NCBI RefSeq assembly: GCF_001544075.1
Contig: NZ_BCNT01000005.1
Coordinates: forward strand, 62,001 to 126,000
Direction of reading: 5' to 3'
Length of the DNA stretch: 64,000 bases
DNA from: Comamonas terrae
Lineage (GTDB): Bacteria > Pseudomonadota > Gammaproteobacteria > Burkholderiales > Burkholderiaceae_C
Position numbers and translations under genes: made by a program
The notes under the pieces: generated by a model
Databases searched by the model: none
Seen by the model: the letters and a program-made list of their open reading frames with translations, nothing else
What the model was told of the DNA's origin: nothing
Shown here: in pieces, positions 26,508 through 36,088 of the stretch
Layout of the letters: every line of letters starts with the position of its first letter
How positions within the stretch are numbered: position 1 is the stretch's first letter

Positions 26508-28007
26508 GTGATCACGGAACTGGAATTCAAATCTCTCGCGGCCCAAGGCTATAACCGCATCCCGCTGCTGATCGAGGCCTTTGCCGACCTCGAAACACCG
26601 CTTTCCCTCTACCTCAAGCTCGCCCATGCCAACGGCGACGGCAAGTACAGCTTCCTGCTGGAATCCGTCGTGGGCGGCGAGCGCTTCGGCCGCTACAGCT
26701 TCATCGGCCTGCCGGCGCGCAGCTTCGTGCGTGCCAGCGGCTTCGGCGACGAGGCCCGCACCGAGGTCGTGACCGACGGCCAGGTGGTGGAGACGGCCGG
26801 CGGCAACCCGCTGGACTTCATCGCCGCCTACCAGAAGCGCTTCAAGGTCGCGCTCACCCCCGGGCTGCCGCGCTTTTGCGGCGGCCTGGCCGGCTATTTC
26901 GGCTATGACGCGGTGCGCTACATCGAGAAGAAGCTCGAAAAGTCCTGCCCGCCGGACTCGCTGGGCACGCCGGACATCATGCTGCTGCAGTGCGAGGAGG
27001 TGGCCGTCATCGACAACCTGTCGGGCAAGCTCTACCTCATCGTCTACGCCAACCCCGGCGAGCCCGAGGCCTATACGCGCGCCAAGAAGCGGCTGCGCCA
27101 GCTCAAGGACCAGCTGCGCTATTCGGTGAGCGCGCCGCAGATCCGTGCCGGCGAAAGCCATCCGGCCCAGCGCAGCTTCGACAAGCAGGACTATCTGGCC
27201 GCCGTGCAGCAGGCCAAGGAGCTGATCGCCGCGGGCGACTTCATGCAGGTGCAGGTGGGCCAGCGCATCCACAAGCGCTTCACGGCCTCGCCGCTGTCGC
27301 TGTACCGCGCGCTGCGCTCGCTCAATCCCAGCCCCTACATGTACTTCTACCACCTGGGCGACTTCCATGTGGTGGGCGCCAGCCCCGAGATCCTGGTGCG
27401 CCAGGAAAACACGCCCGAGGGGCGGAAGATCACCATCCGCCCGCTGGCCGGAACGCGGGCGCGCGGCGCCACGCCCGAGGCCGACAAGGCCACCGAGCAG
27501 GAACTGGTGGCCGACCCCAAGGAGCGCGCCGAGCACGTGATGCTGATCGACCTAGCGCGCAACGACATCGGCCGCATCGCGAAGACCGGCTCGGTCAAAG
27601 TGACCGAGGCCTTCGCCGTGGAGCGCTACAGCCACGTCATGCACATCGTGAGCAACGTGGAAGGCATCCTGCAGGACGGCATGGACAGCATGGACGTGTT
27701 CAAGGCCACCTTCCCCGCGGGCACGCTGACCGGTGCGCCCAAGGTGCATGCCATGGAGATCATCGACCGGCTCGAGCCCACCAAGCGCGGCATCTACGGC
27801 GGCGCCTGCGGGTATCTGAGCTTCGCGGGCGACATGGATCTGGCGATTGCCATCCGCACCGGCGTGATCAAGGACGGCACGCTCTACGTGCAGGCCTCGG
27901 CCGGCGTGGTGGCCGACTCCGTGCCGGAGCTGGAATGGAAGGAAACCGAGCACAAGGCCCGCGCCCTGCTGCGCGCCGCGGAACTGGTGGAAGAGGGATT
28001 GGAATGA
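26508..28007 (+). CDS. trpE: Anthranilate synthase component I
   Basis: A 499-residue enzyme that converts chorismate to anthranilate with ammonia from TrpG. Feedback-site region: [20 protein letters not shown] (the LLES element binds tryptophan in the family). Catalytic part: [34 protein letters not shown] (cut), [40 protein letters not shown] and [20 protein letters not shown] (cut). I chose the GTG at 26508, which has CGGAG 7 bp upstream and matches the family N-terminus [19 protein letters not shown]. The stop overlaps the start of the chorismate mutase gene (ATGA). Confidence 0.97.
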   Translation: MITELEFKSLAAQGYNRIPLLIEAFADLETPLSLYLKLAHANGDGKYSFLLESVVGGERFGRYSFIGLPARSFVRASGFGDEARTEVVTDGQVVETAGGNPLDFIAAYQKRFKVALTPGLPRFCGGLAGYFGYDAVRYIEKKLEKSCPPDSLGTPDIMLLQCEEVAVIDNLSGKLYLIVYANPGEPEAYTRAKKRLRQLKDQLRYSVSAPQIRAGESHPAQRSFDKQDYLAAVQQAKELIAAGDFMQVQVGQRIHKRFTASPLSLYRALRSLNPSPYMYFYHLGDFHVVGASPEILVRQENTPEGRKITIRPLAGTRARGATPEADKATEQELVADPKERAEHVMLIDLARNDIGRIAKTGSVKVTEAFAVERYSHVMHIVSNVEGILQDGMDSMDVFKATFPAGTLTGAPKVHAMEIIDRLEPTKRGIYGGACGYLSFAGDMDLAIAIRTGVIKDGTLYVQASAGVVADSVPELEWKETEHKARALLRAAELVEEGLE

Positions 28008-28360
28008 GCAAGGCTATCGATCTGGTGCAGCGCTGCACCACCATGGAAGACGTGCGCCGCCAGGTGAACGCGCTGGACGACGTGCTGGTGCCGCTGCTGG
28101 TCACGCGCATCGGCTACATGACGCAGGCCGCGCGTATCAAGGGCGATGTGAACCAGGTGCGCGACGAGGCGCGCATCGAGGCCATCGTGCAGCGCGTGCG
28201 CGAGCGCACCGAGCAGGAGGGCGGCCAGCCCGATGTGATGGAGGCCGTCTACCGCCAGCTGATGGAGGCCTGCATCGCCTACGAGCACCGCGAATTTGTC
28301 CGCCTGCGCGCAGGTTCGCGCGGGCCGGGCTCCGATCAACTCGCCGGAGAGCAAGCATGA
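28004..28360 (+). CDS. Chorismate mutase (AroQ/PchB-like) within the trp operon
   Basis: A 118-residue all-helical protein of the AroQ class: [21 protein letters not shown] (cut), [46 protein letters not shown]. The Arg and Lys positions and length resemble PchB-type monofunctional chorismate mutases. These turn chorismate into prephenate for Phe/Tyr; some PchB proteins act as isochorismate pyruvate lyases. It overlaps trpE by 4 nt and trpG by 4 nt (ATGA both times), so the three are translationally coupled. No phenylalanine pathway genes are adjacent, and a role in balancing chorismate use is inferred only. Confidence 0.85.
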   Translation: MSKAIDLVQRCTTMEDVRRQVNALDDVLVPLLVTRIGYMTQAARIKGDVNQVRDEARIEAIVQRVRERTEQEGGQPDVMEAVYRQLMEACIAYEHREFVRLRAGSRGPGSDQLAGEQA

Positions 28361-28941
28361 AGCTCCTGATGATCGACAACTACGACAGCTTTACCTACAA
28401 CATCGTCCAGTACTTCGGCGAACTGGGCGCCGACGTGACCGTGGTGCTCAACGACGAGACCACGGTGGCCGAGGTGCAGGCGCTGATCGCGCGCGAAGGC
28501 ATGGAGCGCCTGGTGATCTCTCCGGGCCCGTGCTCGCCGGCCGAGGCCGGCATCTCGGTGGCCGCGATCCGGCACTTCGCGGGCAAGCTGCCCATCCTGG
28601 GTGTCTGCCTGGGCCACCAGAGCATCGGCGCGGCCTTTGGCGGCGACATCATCCGCGCGGGCCAGCAGATGCATGGCAAGACCAGCGTGATCAGCACCGA
28701 CCAGCGCGGCGTGTTCGCCGGGCTGCCCAAGGAATTCACGGTCAACCGCTACCACTCGCTGGTGATCGACCGCCATACCTTGCCCGAGTGCCTTGCAGTC
28801 ACGGCCACCAGCGAGGACGGCGAGATCCAGGGCGTGCGCCATCGTGAACTGGCCATCGAGGGCGTGCAGTTCCACCCCGAGAGCATCCTGACCGAGCACG
28901 GCCATGCCATGCTCCGGAACTTCCTGGAGCAGAAGGCCTGA
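28357..28941 (+). CDS. trpG: Anthranilate synthase component II (glutamine amidotransferase)
   Basis: A 194-residue class I glutamine amidotransferase that supplies ammonia to TrpE. It shows [22 protein letters not shown], the oxyanion strand [13 protein letters not shown], the nucleophile elbow [15 protein letters not shown] (Cys in GVCLGH) and the His-Glu end [15 protein letters not shown]. In many bacteria the same protein also serves PabB; no pabB is near. The start overlaps the chorismate mutase stop by 4 nt. A 127-bp gap with a repeat-like ATAGCGGCTGGCGCT follows before trpD. Confidence 0.96.
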   Translation: MKLLMIDNYDSFTYNIVQYFGELGADVTVVLNDETTVAEVQALIAREGMERLVISPGPCSPAEAGISVAAIRHFAGKLPILGVCLGHQSIGAAFGGDIIRAGQQMHGKTSVISTDQRGVFAGLPKEFTVNRYHSLVIDRHTLPECLAVTATSEDGEIQGVRHRELAIEGVQFHPESILTEHGHAMLRNFLEQKA

Positions 28942-29068
28942 AAGGCCTGGTGCCGATACTCATGAATACATAGCGGCTGGCGCTGGATACTTCTGATCTT
29001 CAGCATCGATTCATGCTGAAACCAAGAAGATTCACGCGCAAGCTGCTCCTGAATAAAGAGAGATTGCC

Positions 29069-30112
29069 ATGACCCAGATCACTCCCCAGGAAGCGCTGCA
29101 ACGCACCATCGAGCACCGCGAAATCTTCCACGACGAGATGCTGCACCTGATGCGCATGATCATGCGCGGCGAGCTCTCGCCCGTGATGACGGCGGCCATT
29201 CTCACGGGCCTGCGCGTGAAGAAGGAGACCATCGGCGAGATCTCGGCCGCGGCCCAGGTGATGCGCGAGTTCTCCAACAAGGTCAACGTGCACGACAAAT
29301 CCCATCTGGTGGACATCGTGGGCACGGGCGGCGACGGCGCCAACACCTTCAACATCTCCACCTGCTCCACCTTCGTGATCGCGGCGGCGGGCGGCAAGGT
29401 CAGCAAGCACGGCGGGCGCAGCGTCAGCAGCAAGAGCGGCAGCGCCGACGCCATGGAGGCGCTGGGCGTGAATATCAACCTCGGCCCCGCCCACATCGCC
29501 GACTGCATACGCGACGTGGGCATAGGCTTCATGTTCGCGCCCAACCACCATCCGGCCATGAAGAACGTGGCGCCCGTGCGCAAGGAACTGGGCGTGCGCA
29601 CCATCTTCAACATCCTGGGCCCGCTGACCAATCCGGCCGGCGCGCCCAACATCCTCATGGGCGTGTTCCACGAGGACCTGGTCGGCATCCAGGTGCGTGC
29701 GCTGCAGCGCCTGGGCGCCGAGCATGCCATCGTGGTCTACGGCCGCGACGGCCTGGACGAGATCAGCCTGGGCGCGGGCACGCTGGTGGGCGAGCTCAAG
29801 GACGGCGTGGTGCGCGAATACGAAATCCATCCCGAGGACTTCGGCCTGCGCATGGTGGGCACGCGTGCCTTCAAGGTCGAGAACCCCGAGGAATCCAAGG
29901 CCATGCTGCTGGGCGTGCTCGGCGGCGAGCAGGGCCCGGCGCGCGACATCGTCTGCCTGAATGCGGGCGCGGCCCTGTACGCGGCCAATGCGGCCTCCTC
30001 CATCGAGGACGGCCTGGAGCGTGCGCAAAAGGCGCTGGACAGCGGCGCGGCCCTGGCCAAGCTGCAGGAGCTGGTGGCGTATACCCAGAACCTGCAAAAG
30101 CCCGGTGCCTGA
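29069..30112 (+). CDS. trpD: Anthranilate phosphoribosyltransferase
   Basis: A 347-residue enzyme joining anthranilate and PRPP. Family motifs are clear: [20 protein letters not shown] (PRPP loop), [41 protein letters not shown] (cut), [14 protein letters not shown] and GRDGLDEIS. The ATG is preceded by AAAGAGAG. It is followed 30 bp later by the small unknown membrane protein that separates it from trpC. It is a free-standing trpD, not fused to trpG as in enterobacteria. Confidence 0.97.
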   Translation: MTQITPQEALQRTIEHREIFHDEMLHLMRMIMRGELSPVMTAAILTGLRVKKETIGEISAAAQVMREFSNKVNVHDKSHLVDIVGTGGDGANTFNISTCSTFVIAAAGGKVSKHGGRSVSSKSGSADAMEALGVNINLGPAHIADCIRDVGIGFMFAPNHHPAMKNVAPVRKELGVRTIFNILGPLTNPAGAPNILMGVFHEDLVGIQVRALQRLGAEHAIVVYGRDGLDEISLGAGTLVGELKDGVVREYEIHPEDFGLRMVGTRAFKVENPEESKAMLLGVLGGEQGPARDIVCLNAGAALYAANAASSIEDGLERAQKALDSGAALAKLQELVAYTQNLQKPGA

Positions 30113-30142
30113 AGGCGCACGGCGTCGCAGCCCCGAGATGCC

Positions 30143-30745
30143 ATGACGGTTCCCGCACGGCAAGCCCTGGAACCCCTGCTGCAGGCGGTGCGCACGCAGC
30201 CGCAGTGGCGGCTGCCCGAATTCGTGGAACTGGGCCGCCCGGCCTGGGGCGATGCAATGCGGGGACTGGCCTGGGGCACGGGGACGGTGATCATGCTGTC
30301 GTTCCTGGCGTCGGCCGGACCGGCCGAGGCCTTGGTGGCCTCGGCCATCGTGCTTGCCGCATGGCTGGGCCTGCGCCGGTGGCGCGGGCGGCGCAGCGCG
30401 CCCCTGGGCGAGGGGCGCCCGGATGGCGGGCGCGGCTGCGTCGTCGAGGTCGCGCAGCGCCGCATCCGCAGCACGGGCCTGGAGCCTTCGGTACAGTGGC
30501 TGCTGGAGCCTGCGGCCGAATGGAGCCTGGGCCGCGTGGCCTTCGAGGATCGTCCGCGCCAGTGGCATGGCTGGCGCATCGAGCTGCGCCATGCGCGCAA
30601 GGGGCCCGTGGCCGTGCTGTGCACGGTGCTGCACATGAGCCGTGCCGAGCCGGATCTGCTGGCGCTGGATGCGCTGGTGGACGAGATGGCGCAGCGGCTG
30701 GAGATCCGCCAGAGCGGCGAGCGCTGCGTGCCTGCACGCCGTTGA
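30143..30745 (+). CDS. Unknown membrane protein between trpD and trpC
   Basis: A 200-residue protein that I do not recognise. It has one or two hydrophobic segments at about residues 42-75 ([19 protein letters not shown] and [18 protein letters not shown]) separated by a short turn, then a basic loop (RRWRGRRS) and a soluble C-terminal half (~95-200) rich in Arg, Glu and Leu. Codon use is typical of the region and it lies in the tight trpD-trpC interval, 30 bp after trpD and 23 bp before trpC, so it is likely translated. The overlapping alternative frame is the trpC-frame extension and is not credible as a gene. Its role is unknown. Confidence 0.7.
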   Translation: MTVPARQALEPLLQAVRTQPQWRLPEFVELGRPAWGDAMRGLAWGTGTVIMLSFLASAGPAEALVASAIVLAAWLGLRRWRGRRSAPLGEGRPDGGRGCVVEVAQRRIRSTGLEPSVQWLLEPAAEWSLGRVAFEDRPRQWHGWRIELRHARKGPVAVLCTVLHMSRAEPDLLALDALVDEMAQRLEIRQSGERCVPARR

Positions 30746-30768
30746 AGAATTCAAGAGAAAGAAACCGT

Positions 30769-31569
30769 ATGTCTGACATTCTGAAAAAAATCTGCGACGT
30801 CAAGGTCCAGGAAGTGGCGGCCGCCAAGAAGCGCATGCCCCTGGAGGACATGCGCCGGGACGCGGAAAGCCGCGTGCTCACGCGCGACTTCGTGGGCGCG
30901 CTGCGCGCCAGGATCGCGGCCGGCCAGGCCGGCGTGATCGCCGAGGTGAAGAAGGCCAGCCCCAGCAAGGGCGTGATCCGCGCCGACTTCATTCCCGCCG
31001 ACATCGCCCAGAGCTATGCCATGGGCGATGGCGAGGTCAGCGCCGCTTGCCTATCCGTGCTCACCGACAAGCAGTTCTTCCAGGGCAGCATCGACTACCT
31101 CAAGCAGGCGCGCGCCAGCTGCCTGCTGCCCGTGCTGCGCAAGGACTTCATGGTCGATCCCTACCAGATCTACGAGTCGCGCGCCATCGGAGCCGACTGC
31201 GTGCTGCTGATCGCCGCCTGCCTGGAGGACGCGCAGATGGCCGAGATGGAGCAGATCGCGATGAGCCTGGACATGGCCGTGCTGGTGGAAGTGCATGACG
31301 CCCAGGAACTGGAGCGTGCATTGAAGCTCAAGACGCCGCTGGTGGGCATCAACAACCGCAATCTTCGCAACTTCGAGGTCCGCATCGAGACCACGCTGGA
31401 GCTGCAAAAAAGCGTGCCCGTCGACCGCCTGCTGGTCACCGAGTCGGGCATCCTGACCCGGGACGACGTCAAGACCCTGCGCGACGCGGGCGTCAACGCC
31501 TTCCTCGTGGGCGAGGCCTTCATGCGCGCCGAGGAACCGGGCGAGGCGCTGGCGCGGCTATTTCGCTGA
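30769..31569 (+). CDS. trpC: Indole-3-glycerol phosphate synthase
   Basis: A 266-residue TIM-barrel enzyme that cyclises carboxyphenylaminodeoxyribulose phosphate. Motifs: [19 protein letters not shown] (catalytic Lys region), [84 protein letters not shown] and AFLVGEAFM. It is monofunctional, not fused to trpF. The ATG at 30769 with AAGAGAAAG upstream begins [12 protein letters not shown]. It ends the trp operon in this window; trpF, trpB and trpA are not here. Confidence 0.97.
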   Translation: MSDILKKICDVKVQEVAAAKKRMPLEDMRRDAESRVLTRDFVGALRARIAAGQAGVIAEVKKASPSKGVIRADFIPADIAQSYAMGDGEVSAACLSVLTDKQFFQGSIDYLKQARASCLLPVLRKDFMVDPYQIYESRAIGADCVLLIAACLEDAQMAEMEQIAMSLDMAVLVEVHDAQELERALKLKTPLVGINNRNLRNFEVRIETTLELQKSVPVDRLLVTESGILTRDDVKTLRDAGVNAFLVGEAFMRAEEPGEALARLFR

Positions 31570-31600
31570 TCCTGCTGCCAGAACGCGCGAAAATTGCCGC

Positions 31601-32344
31601 ATGAACACCATCAACGATTCCCAGCCTTCGCCTTCCTCGACACCTGCCGCAACGCAGCTGATGTCGGCCGATCCGGCCGATTGGCCGGTGGCGCCGGGCT
31701 GGAAACCGTTGATCGATGAATTCTTTGCAGGGCCTGCCGGTCAGCGTCTGCTGGCCTTTCTGCGGCAGCGCCTGGATGCCGGCGCCGTGATCTTTCCGCC
31801 CCAGCCGCTGCGCGCGCTGGATCTCACGCCGCCCGAAGAGGTGCGGGTGGTCATCCTGGGCCAGGACCCCTACCATGGGCGCGGACAGGCCGAAGGCCTG
31901 GCATTCTCGGTGGCGCCCGGCGTGCGCCTGCCGCCTTCGCTGCAGAACATCTTCAAGGAAATGCAGCGTGACCTGGGCGTGCCCTTTCCCCCCTTCCCGA
32001 ATCCCGGCGGCAGCCTGGTTAAATGGGCAAAGAACGGCGTGCTGCTGCTCAACACCTGCCTCACGGTGGAAGAGGGCCAGGCCGCCAGCCATTCGGGCAA
32101 GGGCTGGGAAGTGCTGACCGACGCCGTGATCCGCCATGTGGCCGAAGGCGAGCGACCCGTGGTCTTCATGCTCTGGGGCTCGCATGCCCAGTCCAAGCGG
32201 GCCCTGATTCCCCGCGACAAGGGCCATCTGGTATTGACGAGCAACCATCCCTCGCCGCTGTCTGCGCTGCGCCCGCCGGTGCCCTTCATCGGCAACGGCC
32301 ACTTCGGAAAGGCCAGGGAATTCCGGCAGCAGCACGGGTATTGA
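31601..32344 (+). CDS. ung: Uracil-DNA glycosylase
   Basis: A 247-residue family 1 UDG that removes uracil from DNA in base excision repair. Signatures: VVILGQDPYHGRGQAEGLAFSV (catalytic Asp in GQDPYH), GVLLLNTCLTVEEGQA and the C-terminal leucine-loop motif LTSNHPSPLSALR with the catalytic His. The N-terminal ~30 residues (Ser/Pro/Thr rich) are poorly conserved. It begins 31 bp after trpC and may be co-transcribed. A bidirectional terminator follows. Confidence 0.97.
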   Translation: MNTINDSQPSPSSTPAATQLMSADPADWPVAPGWKPLIDEFFAGPAGQRLLAFLRQRLDAGAVIFPPQPLRALDLTPPEEVRVVILGQDPYHGRGQAEGLAFSVAPGVRLPPSLQNIFKEMQRDLGVPFPPFPNPGGSLVKWAKNGVLLLNTCLTVEEGQAASHSGKGWEVLTDAVIRHVAEGERPVVFMLWGSHAQSKRALIPRDKGHLVLTSNHPSPLSALRPPVPFIGNGHFGKAREFRQQHGY

Positions 32345-32381
32345 GTTGCTGTGATTGCTGTTGAGTCTGGCGCGCAATAAA

Positions 32382-32409
32382 AAAGCTCGCGGCAACAAGC
32401 GCGGGCTTT
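32382..32409. terminator. Terminator between ung and the first Wzz gene
   Basis: AAAGCTCGCG (32382-32391) pairs with CGCGGGCTTT (32400-32409), with one T-G wobble, around an 8-nt loop. A-rich and T-rich flanks on both sides suit the two convergent genes. Confidence 0.75.
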
Positions 32410-32426
32410 CTAAGGTTCAGTCTGGC

Positions 32427-33317
32427 TCAGGCGCCAAACGGCAGTGCACGACGGATGCGGGCGATCTTCTCGGCCTGCTCCGGCGAACTCTCCTGGGCAT
32501 TGCGCATGGCCTGGCGCACAAAGACAAAGACCAGCAACACAAAGCCTGTGAAGACTGCCGCCCCGATGGCAATCATGGGTTTCTTGGGCTTGATTTCCTG
32601 CTCGGGCAAGGTGGGCTGCTGCACCACGTCGCCAGAGGTCAGGCCTTCCAGGCGCATCTCAAGCTCCGAAATGGTTCTTTGGCGTGCGCTGTTGGCTGCC
32701 AGCAACTCGCCATAAAGGCGGCTGGTGGCTTCCGAAACGGGCTTGCCCGAGGCGAGCAACGCGGCAGTCTGCAGTTCCAGGGTGGAAGCTTCTGCAAACC
32801 GCTTTTTCTCACCGGTCAGCTGTATCTCGAGCTGCTTTTTCTCCAGCCCTTTGGGTTGGGTTAATGGATACAGGGTTTCCAGCAGCGTTGTATTGAGCTT
32901 CTGGGCGGCTTCAGGGCTTCGGGCTTGTGTTGCCAAGGTGAGCAGCTTGTCCTGCTTGCCTACGGTGGCCGAAATGCGTTTGCTGAGCCGTTTGCGGATT
33001 TCTTCAGCTGTCAGATCGCTGTCCAGGCCCGCCGCCGGTGCAACTTTCTGCAGTACATCTGCAGACAGAACCATGCTGGCCACCACGGGTGCGGACAGGG
33101 CGGAGCCGGGGCGCTCCACCGTCAGCGTGGAAGTGCTGACATAAGTCTTGGGCAACGCAAAGCTGGCTGCAAAAGCGCCAAGTCCCACGACAATAGGCCC
33201 TAAGATGAGCAGCTTCCAATGCTCTGCCAGAGTGACGAGCAGGTCGAGTAGGTCAATTGCTTCTTCGCCCCTGATGGCCTGTTCTGAGGAATCCAGAAGG
33301 TTATTTGTGGTCTGCAT
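32427..33317 (-). CDS. Wzz-type chain length determinant family protein
   Basis: A 296-residue inner-membrane protein: an N-terminal cytosolic tail, TM1 (LLILGPIVVGLGAFAASFAL), a periplasmic coiled region (~60-245) and TM2 (PMIAIGAAVFTGFVLLVFVF). The Wzz domain begins EAIDLLDLLVTLAEHWKLL and has the KPKKPM proline-rich segment before TM2. Wzz proteins set the length of O-antigen, capsule or exopolysaccharide chains; there is no tyrosine kinase domain. No polymerase or glycosyltransferase is next to it, so the polymer is unknown. The GC is intermediate. Confidence 0.8.
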   Translation of the reverse strand: MQTTNNLLDSSEQAIRGEEAIDLLDLLVTLAEHWKLLILGPIVVGLGAFAASFALPKTYVSTSTLTVERPGSALSAPVVASMVLSADVLQKVAPAAGLDSDLTAEEIRKRLSKRISATVGKQDKLLTLATQARSPEAAQKLNTTLLETLYPLTQPKGLEKKQLEIQLTGEKKRFAEASTLELQTAALLASGKPVSEATSRLYGELLAANSARQRTISELEMRLEGLTSGDVVQQPTLPEQEIKPKKPMIAIGAAVFTGFVLLVFVFVRQAMRNAQESSPEQAEKIARIRRALPFGA

Positions 33318-33507
33318 CTTTAAAATCTATCACCAATCAGGTGTAGAAAGATGCATCAATTGCTGCTATATGCAAACTGACCGCAGGCTTCTTTGGTTAT
33401 GGCAATTCCTGGATGGCCTATATGTCACGGTTGTTGGCTTTGTGACGACGTCTGCTGATTTTGTACTGCCTCAATAGGTATTTGCGTAAGATCCGTAATT
33501 GATATCG

Positions 33508-33547
33508 AAAAAATTTATCCCATTGCATTGATAATGCAATGGGATAA
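33508..33547 (-). terminator. Terminator of the second Wzz gene
   Basis: On the minus strand a 15-bp perfect stem (arms 33533-33547 and 33515-33529, 3-nt loop) is followed by TTTTTT (33508-33513). It lies 17 bp beyond the 33564 stop codon, so the two Wzz genes are separate transcription units. The rest of the 246-bp gap is AT-rich and holds the promoter region of the 32427 gene. Confidence 0.9.
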
Positions 33548-33563
33548 TTCTATGTTTTTTGAA

Positions 33564-34640
33564 TTATCTATTTGAATTTTCGGCTTCCGATAGGAAACGT
33601 TGCAAGATGCCGGTGCGTATCAAAGCAGCCAGCGTACCCAGAGCGAGTCCGAAAAATAAACCAGTGAAAATAATCAATGATTTTTTAGGTGACATGGGTT
33701 TAAGAGGCTCAACAATTTCTCCATCAATGTGGAAAATCTTGAACTGCTTTTTGCTAGGAGCTTGCTCTTTCAAAAGATTGAGCTGTGCTTGTATGGCACG
33801 CAAGCCTTCTACAAATGGCGCATCATCCTTGCGTTGCTTTAACACCTCAAGCTCGGCTTGCAGTGACTTCGTCCCTCGTGCGTAGAGGCGCGAGCCATCG
33901 ATATAAGAGGCGGCACTGTCCTGACGGGGCGGTTGAATGCTGGTCATCTGGGGCTCTTTTAGTCCGACTGCTTGCGCAACCTGCAAAGCTTCTGCAAGCT
34001 GAGCCTGCCGGTCATGCCGATTCAGCTCCGTAGTCCTCATCTTTTCTTGTAAGTCCCGCTCAGTATTCTGAATTTGCAGAGAAATAGATTTTTCTATGTC
34101 TTGGATTAAGGCATGGCGGGCATCATCGGAAACTTGAGAAAGAAAATCCTGAATCCATTTTTTTGCCTTTTCACCAGTGGGGGCAATGATTTGGATGCTG
34201 TATAGATCACGAAATCCTGCCTTTGGAGGGAGTGGCGGAGGGGAAATGGATATTACACTCTTTCGAAAGCTATTGTATAAAGCTTGTTTCCCTGCCTCTG
34301 TCTCTGGGAGAGACTCTTGTTGGGGTAAATACGTTTCCAGAAAAAAACGTTGGGCAGCTTCGTCTGTGGTAAGACGGCGTGTAAAATATGCGAAAATTTG
34401 CTCTGGTGTGTATTGCTGCAATCCAGTGGCAGCACTTCGACCTATATTCAGTTCTGAAATTTCATTGCCATATGGTTTATCGATATAGGCTTTTATCTCA
34501 TAGCGTGGCTCTATTATGAAAAGGGACGCCACGGATATAGCCAGAGCAAAAATGGTGCAAGAAGCAATAAGCCTCCATTCGCTCTTGATTTGGGAGATGA
34601 CTCCGTGACGGGTCAAGAGTGTTACTGACTTGCGGTCCAT
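33564..34640 (-). CDS. Second Wzz/FepE-like chain length determinant protein, AT-rich
   Basis: A ~358-residue inner-membrane protein with TM1 (ASCTIFALAISVASLFII), a long periplasmic segment including coiled-coil (LQIQNTERDLQEKMRTTELN and LQAELEVLKQRKDD), then the proline-containing EPLKPMSPKKS and TM2 (LIIFTGLFFGLALGTLAAL). This is the standard Wzz layout, longer than its neighbour. The ATG at 34640 is preferred over a TTG at 34655; neither has a strong ribosome-binding site. The DNA is markedly richer in A+T than flanking genes, suggesting transfer. Neighbours are queA and the other Wzz gene; no other polysaccharide gene is visible. Confidence 0.75.
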   Translation of the reverse strand: MDRKSVTLLTRHGVISQIKSEWRLIASCTIFALAISVASLFIIEPRYEIKAYIDKPYGNEISELNIGRSAATGLQQYTPEQIFAYFTRRLTTDEAAQRFFLETYLPQQESLPETEAGKQALYNSFRKSVISISPPPLPPKAGFRDLYSIQIIAPTGEKAKKWIQDFLSQVSDDARHALIQDIEKSISLQIQNTERDLQEKMRTTELNRHDRQAQLAEALQVAQAVGLKEPQMTSIQPPRQDSAASYIDGSRLYARGTKSLQAELEVLKQRKDDAPFVEGLRAIQAQLNLLKEQAPSKKQFKIFHIDGEIVEPLKPMSPKKSLIIFTGLFFGLALGTLAALIRTGILQRFLSEAENSNR

Positions 34641-34734
34641 GGTAACTTTTGTCAAATAAAATAACCAAGAATTATCGCATCAGAACCGTATGGGACAATG
34701 AGGGAGGAAATGTACAAAGTCAAAAAAGCGACAC

Positions 34735-35832
34735 TTAAAGAGTAGAACGCCTGCGCTCCAGCAGCATCGAATCCCCATAGCTGAAGAAGCGGTAGTGCTG
34801 GGCGATCGCATGGCGGTACAGCGCCATGATGTGATCGTAGCCCGAGAAGGCGCTGACCAGCATCATGAGCGTGCTCTTGGGCAGGTGGAAGTTGGTCACC
34901 AGCATGTCGACGACCTGAAACTCGAAGCCGGGCGTGATGAAGATGCTGGTGTCGCCCGTGATGTTGCCGTATTGGGCCCAGGATTCCAGCGTGCGCACGG
35001 TGGTGGTGCCCACGGCCACGACGCGGCCGCCGCGCTGGCGGCAGCGCTCCAGGGCGGCCAGCGTGGGCAGCGGTATGTCGTACCACTCGCTGTGCATCTG
35101 ATGCTCGGCGAGGTTCTCCGTCTTCACGGGCTGGAAAGTTCCGGCGCCCACATGCAGGGTGACGCTGGCACGCTCCACGCCCCTGGCCTGCAGGGCCGCG
35201 AGCACGGTTTCGTCGAAGTGCAGGGCGGCCGTCGGGGCGGCCACGGCACCGGGCTGGGCGGCGAACACGGTCTGGTAGCGTTCGCTGTCTTCCTTTTCAT
35301 CGGGGTCGACTTCGCCGTCCTGGTGGCGCTCGATATAGGGCGGCAGCGGCAGATGGCCGAACTTCTCCATCAGCGCGTACGGCGTCTCGCCATGCGCACC
35401 GGTCAGTGCCAGATGGAACAGCGGGCCGTCTGCATCCGGCCAGCGGCCCAGCAGTTCGGCGTCGAAGCCGCCATTCCGGAGGCCGCCGCACAGATGGATT
35501 CTGGCACCGGGCAGGGGCTTTTTGCTCACCCGCATATGGGCCACGACCTCGTTGCCCGTGAGCACGCGCTCCACCAGCAGTTCCAGCTTGCCGCCGCTGG
35601 CCTTCTCGCCGAAGATCCGGGCCTTGAGCACCTTGGTGTCGTTGAACACCAGCAGGTCGCCGGCCTGCAGCTGGTCGGGCAGTTCGCGGAAGATGCGGTC
35701 GGTGGGGGGGAGCTGGCGGCCGTCGAGCAGGCGCGAGGCGCTGCGCACGGCGGTGGGATGCTGGGCAATCAGGGATTCGGGCAGTTCAAAGTCGAAATCG
35801 CTGAGCGAGAAAACACGGGTGCTGGAAGACAT
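34735..35832 (-). CDS. queA: S-adenosylmethionine:tRNA ribosyltransferase-isomerase
   Basis: A 365-residue enzyme that transfers the ribosyl group of AdoMet to 7-aminomethyl-7-deazaguanine in tRNA on the way to queuosine. Motifs: [61 protein letters not shown] (cut), [23 protein letters not shown] (cut) and [17 protein letters not shown]. The start is an ATG at 35832, divergent from recG across a 256-bp gap. Tgt, the next enzyme of the pathway, is not in the window. Confidence 0.97.
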   Translation of the reverse strand: MSSSTRVFSLSDFDFELPESLIAQHPTAVRSASRLLDGRQLPPTDRIFRELPDQLQAGDLLVFNDTKVLKARIFGEKASGGKLELLVERVLTGNEVVAHMRVSKKPLPGARIHLCGGLRNGGFDAELLGRWPDADGPLFHLALTGAHGETPYALMEKFGHLPLPPYIERHQDGEVDPDEKEDSERYQTVFAAQPGAVAAPTAALHFDETVLAALQARGVERASVTLHVGAGTFQPVKTENLAEHQMHSEWYDIPLPTLAALERCRQRGGRVVAVGTTTVRTLESWAQYGNITGDTSIFITPGFEFQVVDMLVTNFHLPKSTLMMLVSAFSGYDHIMALYRHAIAQHYRFFSYGDSMLLERRRSTL

Positions 35833-36088
35833 GCAGGGCTTGAGGGCCGTACCGGGCCCGTTCCAAGTTCAATAAACACAAGCCCGCCATTGTCGCAAAT
35901 CGCCACGGTCATTGCCGGCTGGCCATGCGCATCATGGGCATTGGCGCCGTGGCGGGAAGCTTGATCCAGGCAATGGCATGGCAAGAGCTGTATATTCATA
36001 CACTATTGCACTTGCATCCGTGAGGCCCCTGTGTGCCGCGGCCATCTCGATGGCCCGGCCGAGAGGCCCAGCCAGGAATTCCGTACGC

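Noticed and set aside
30205-30768. N-terminal extension of trpC overlapping the unknown membrane protein
   Set aside because: TrpC family length and the AAGAGAAAG site support the ATG at 30769; the extension is Arg/Ala/Gly-rich shadow sequence.
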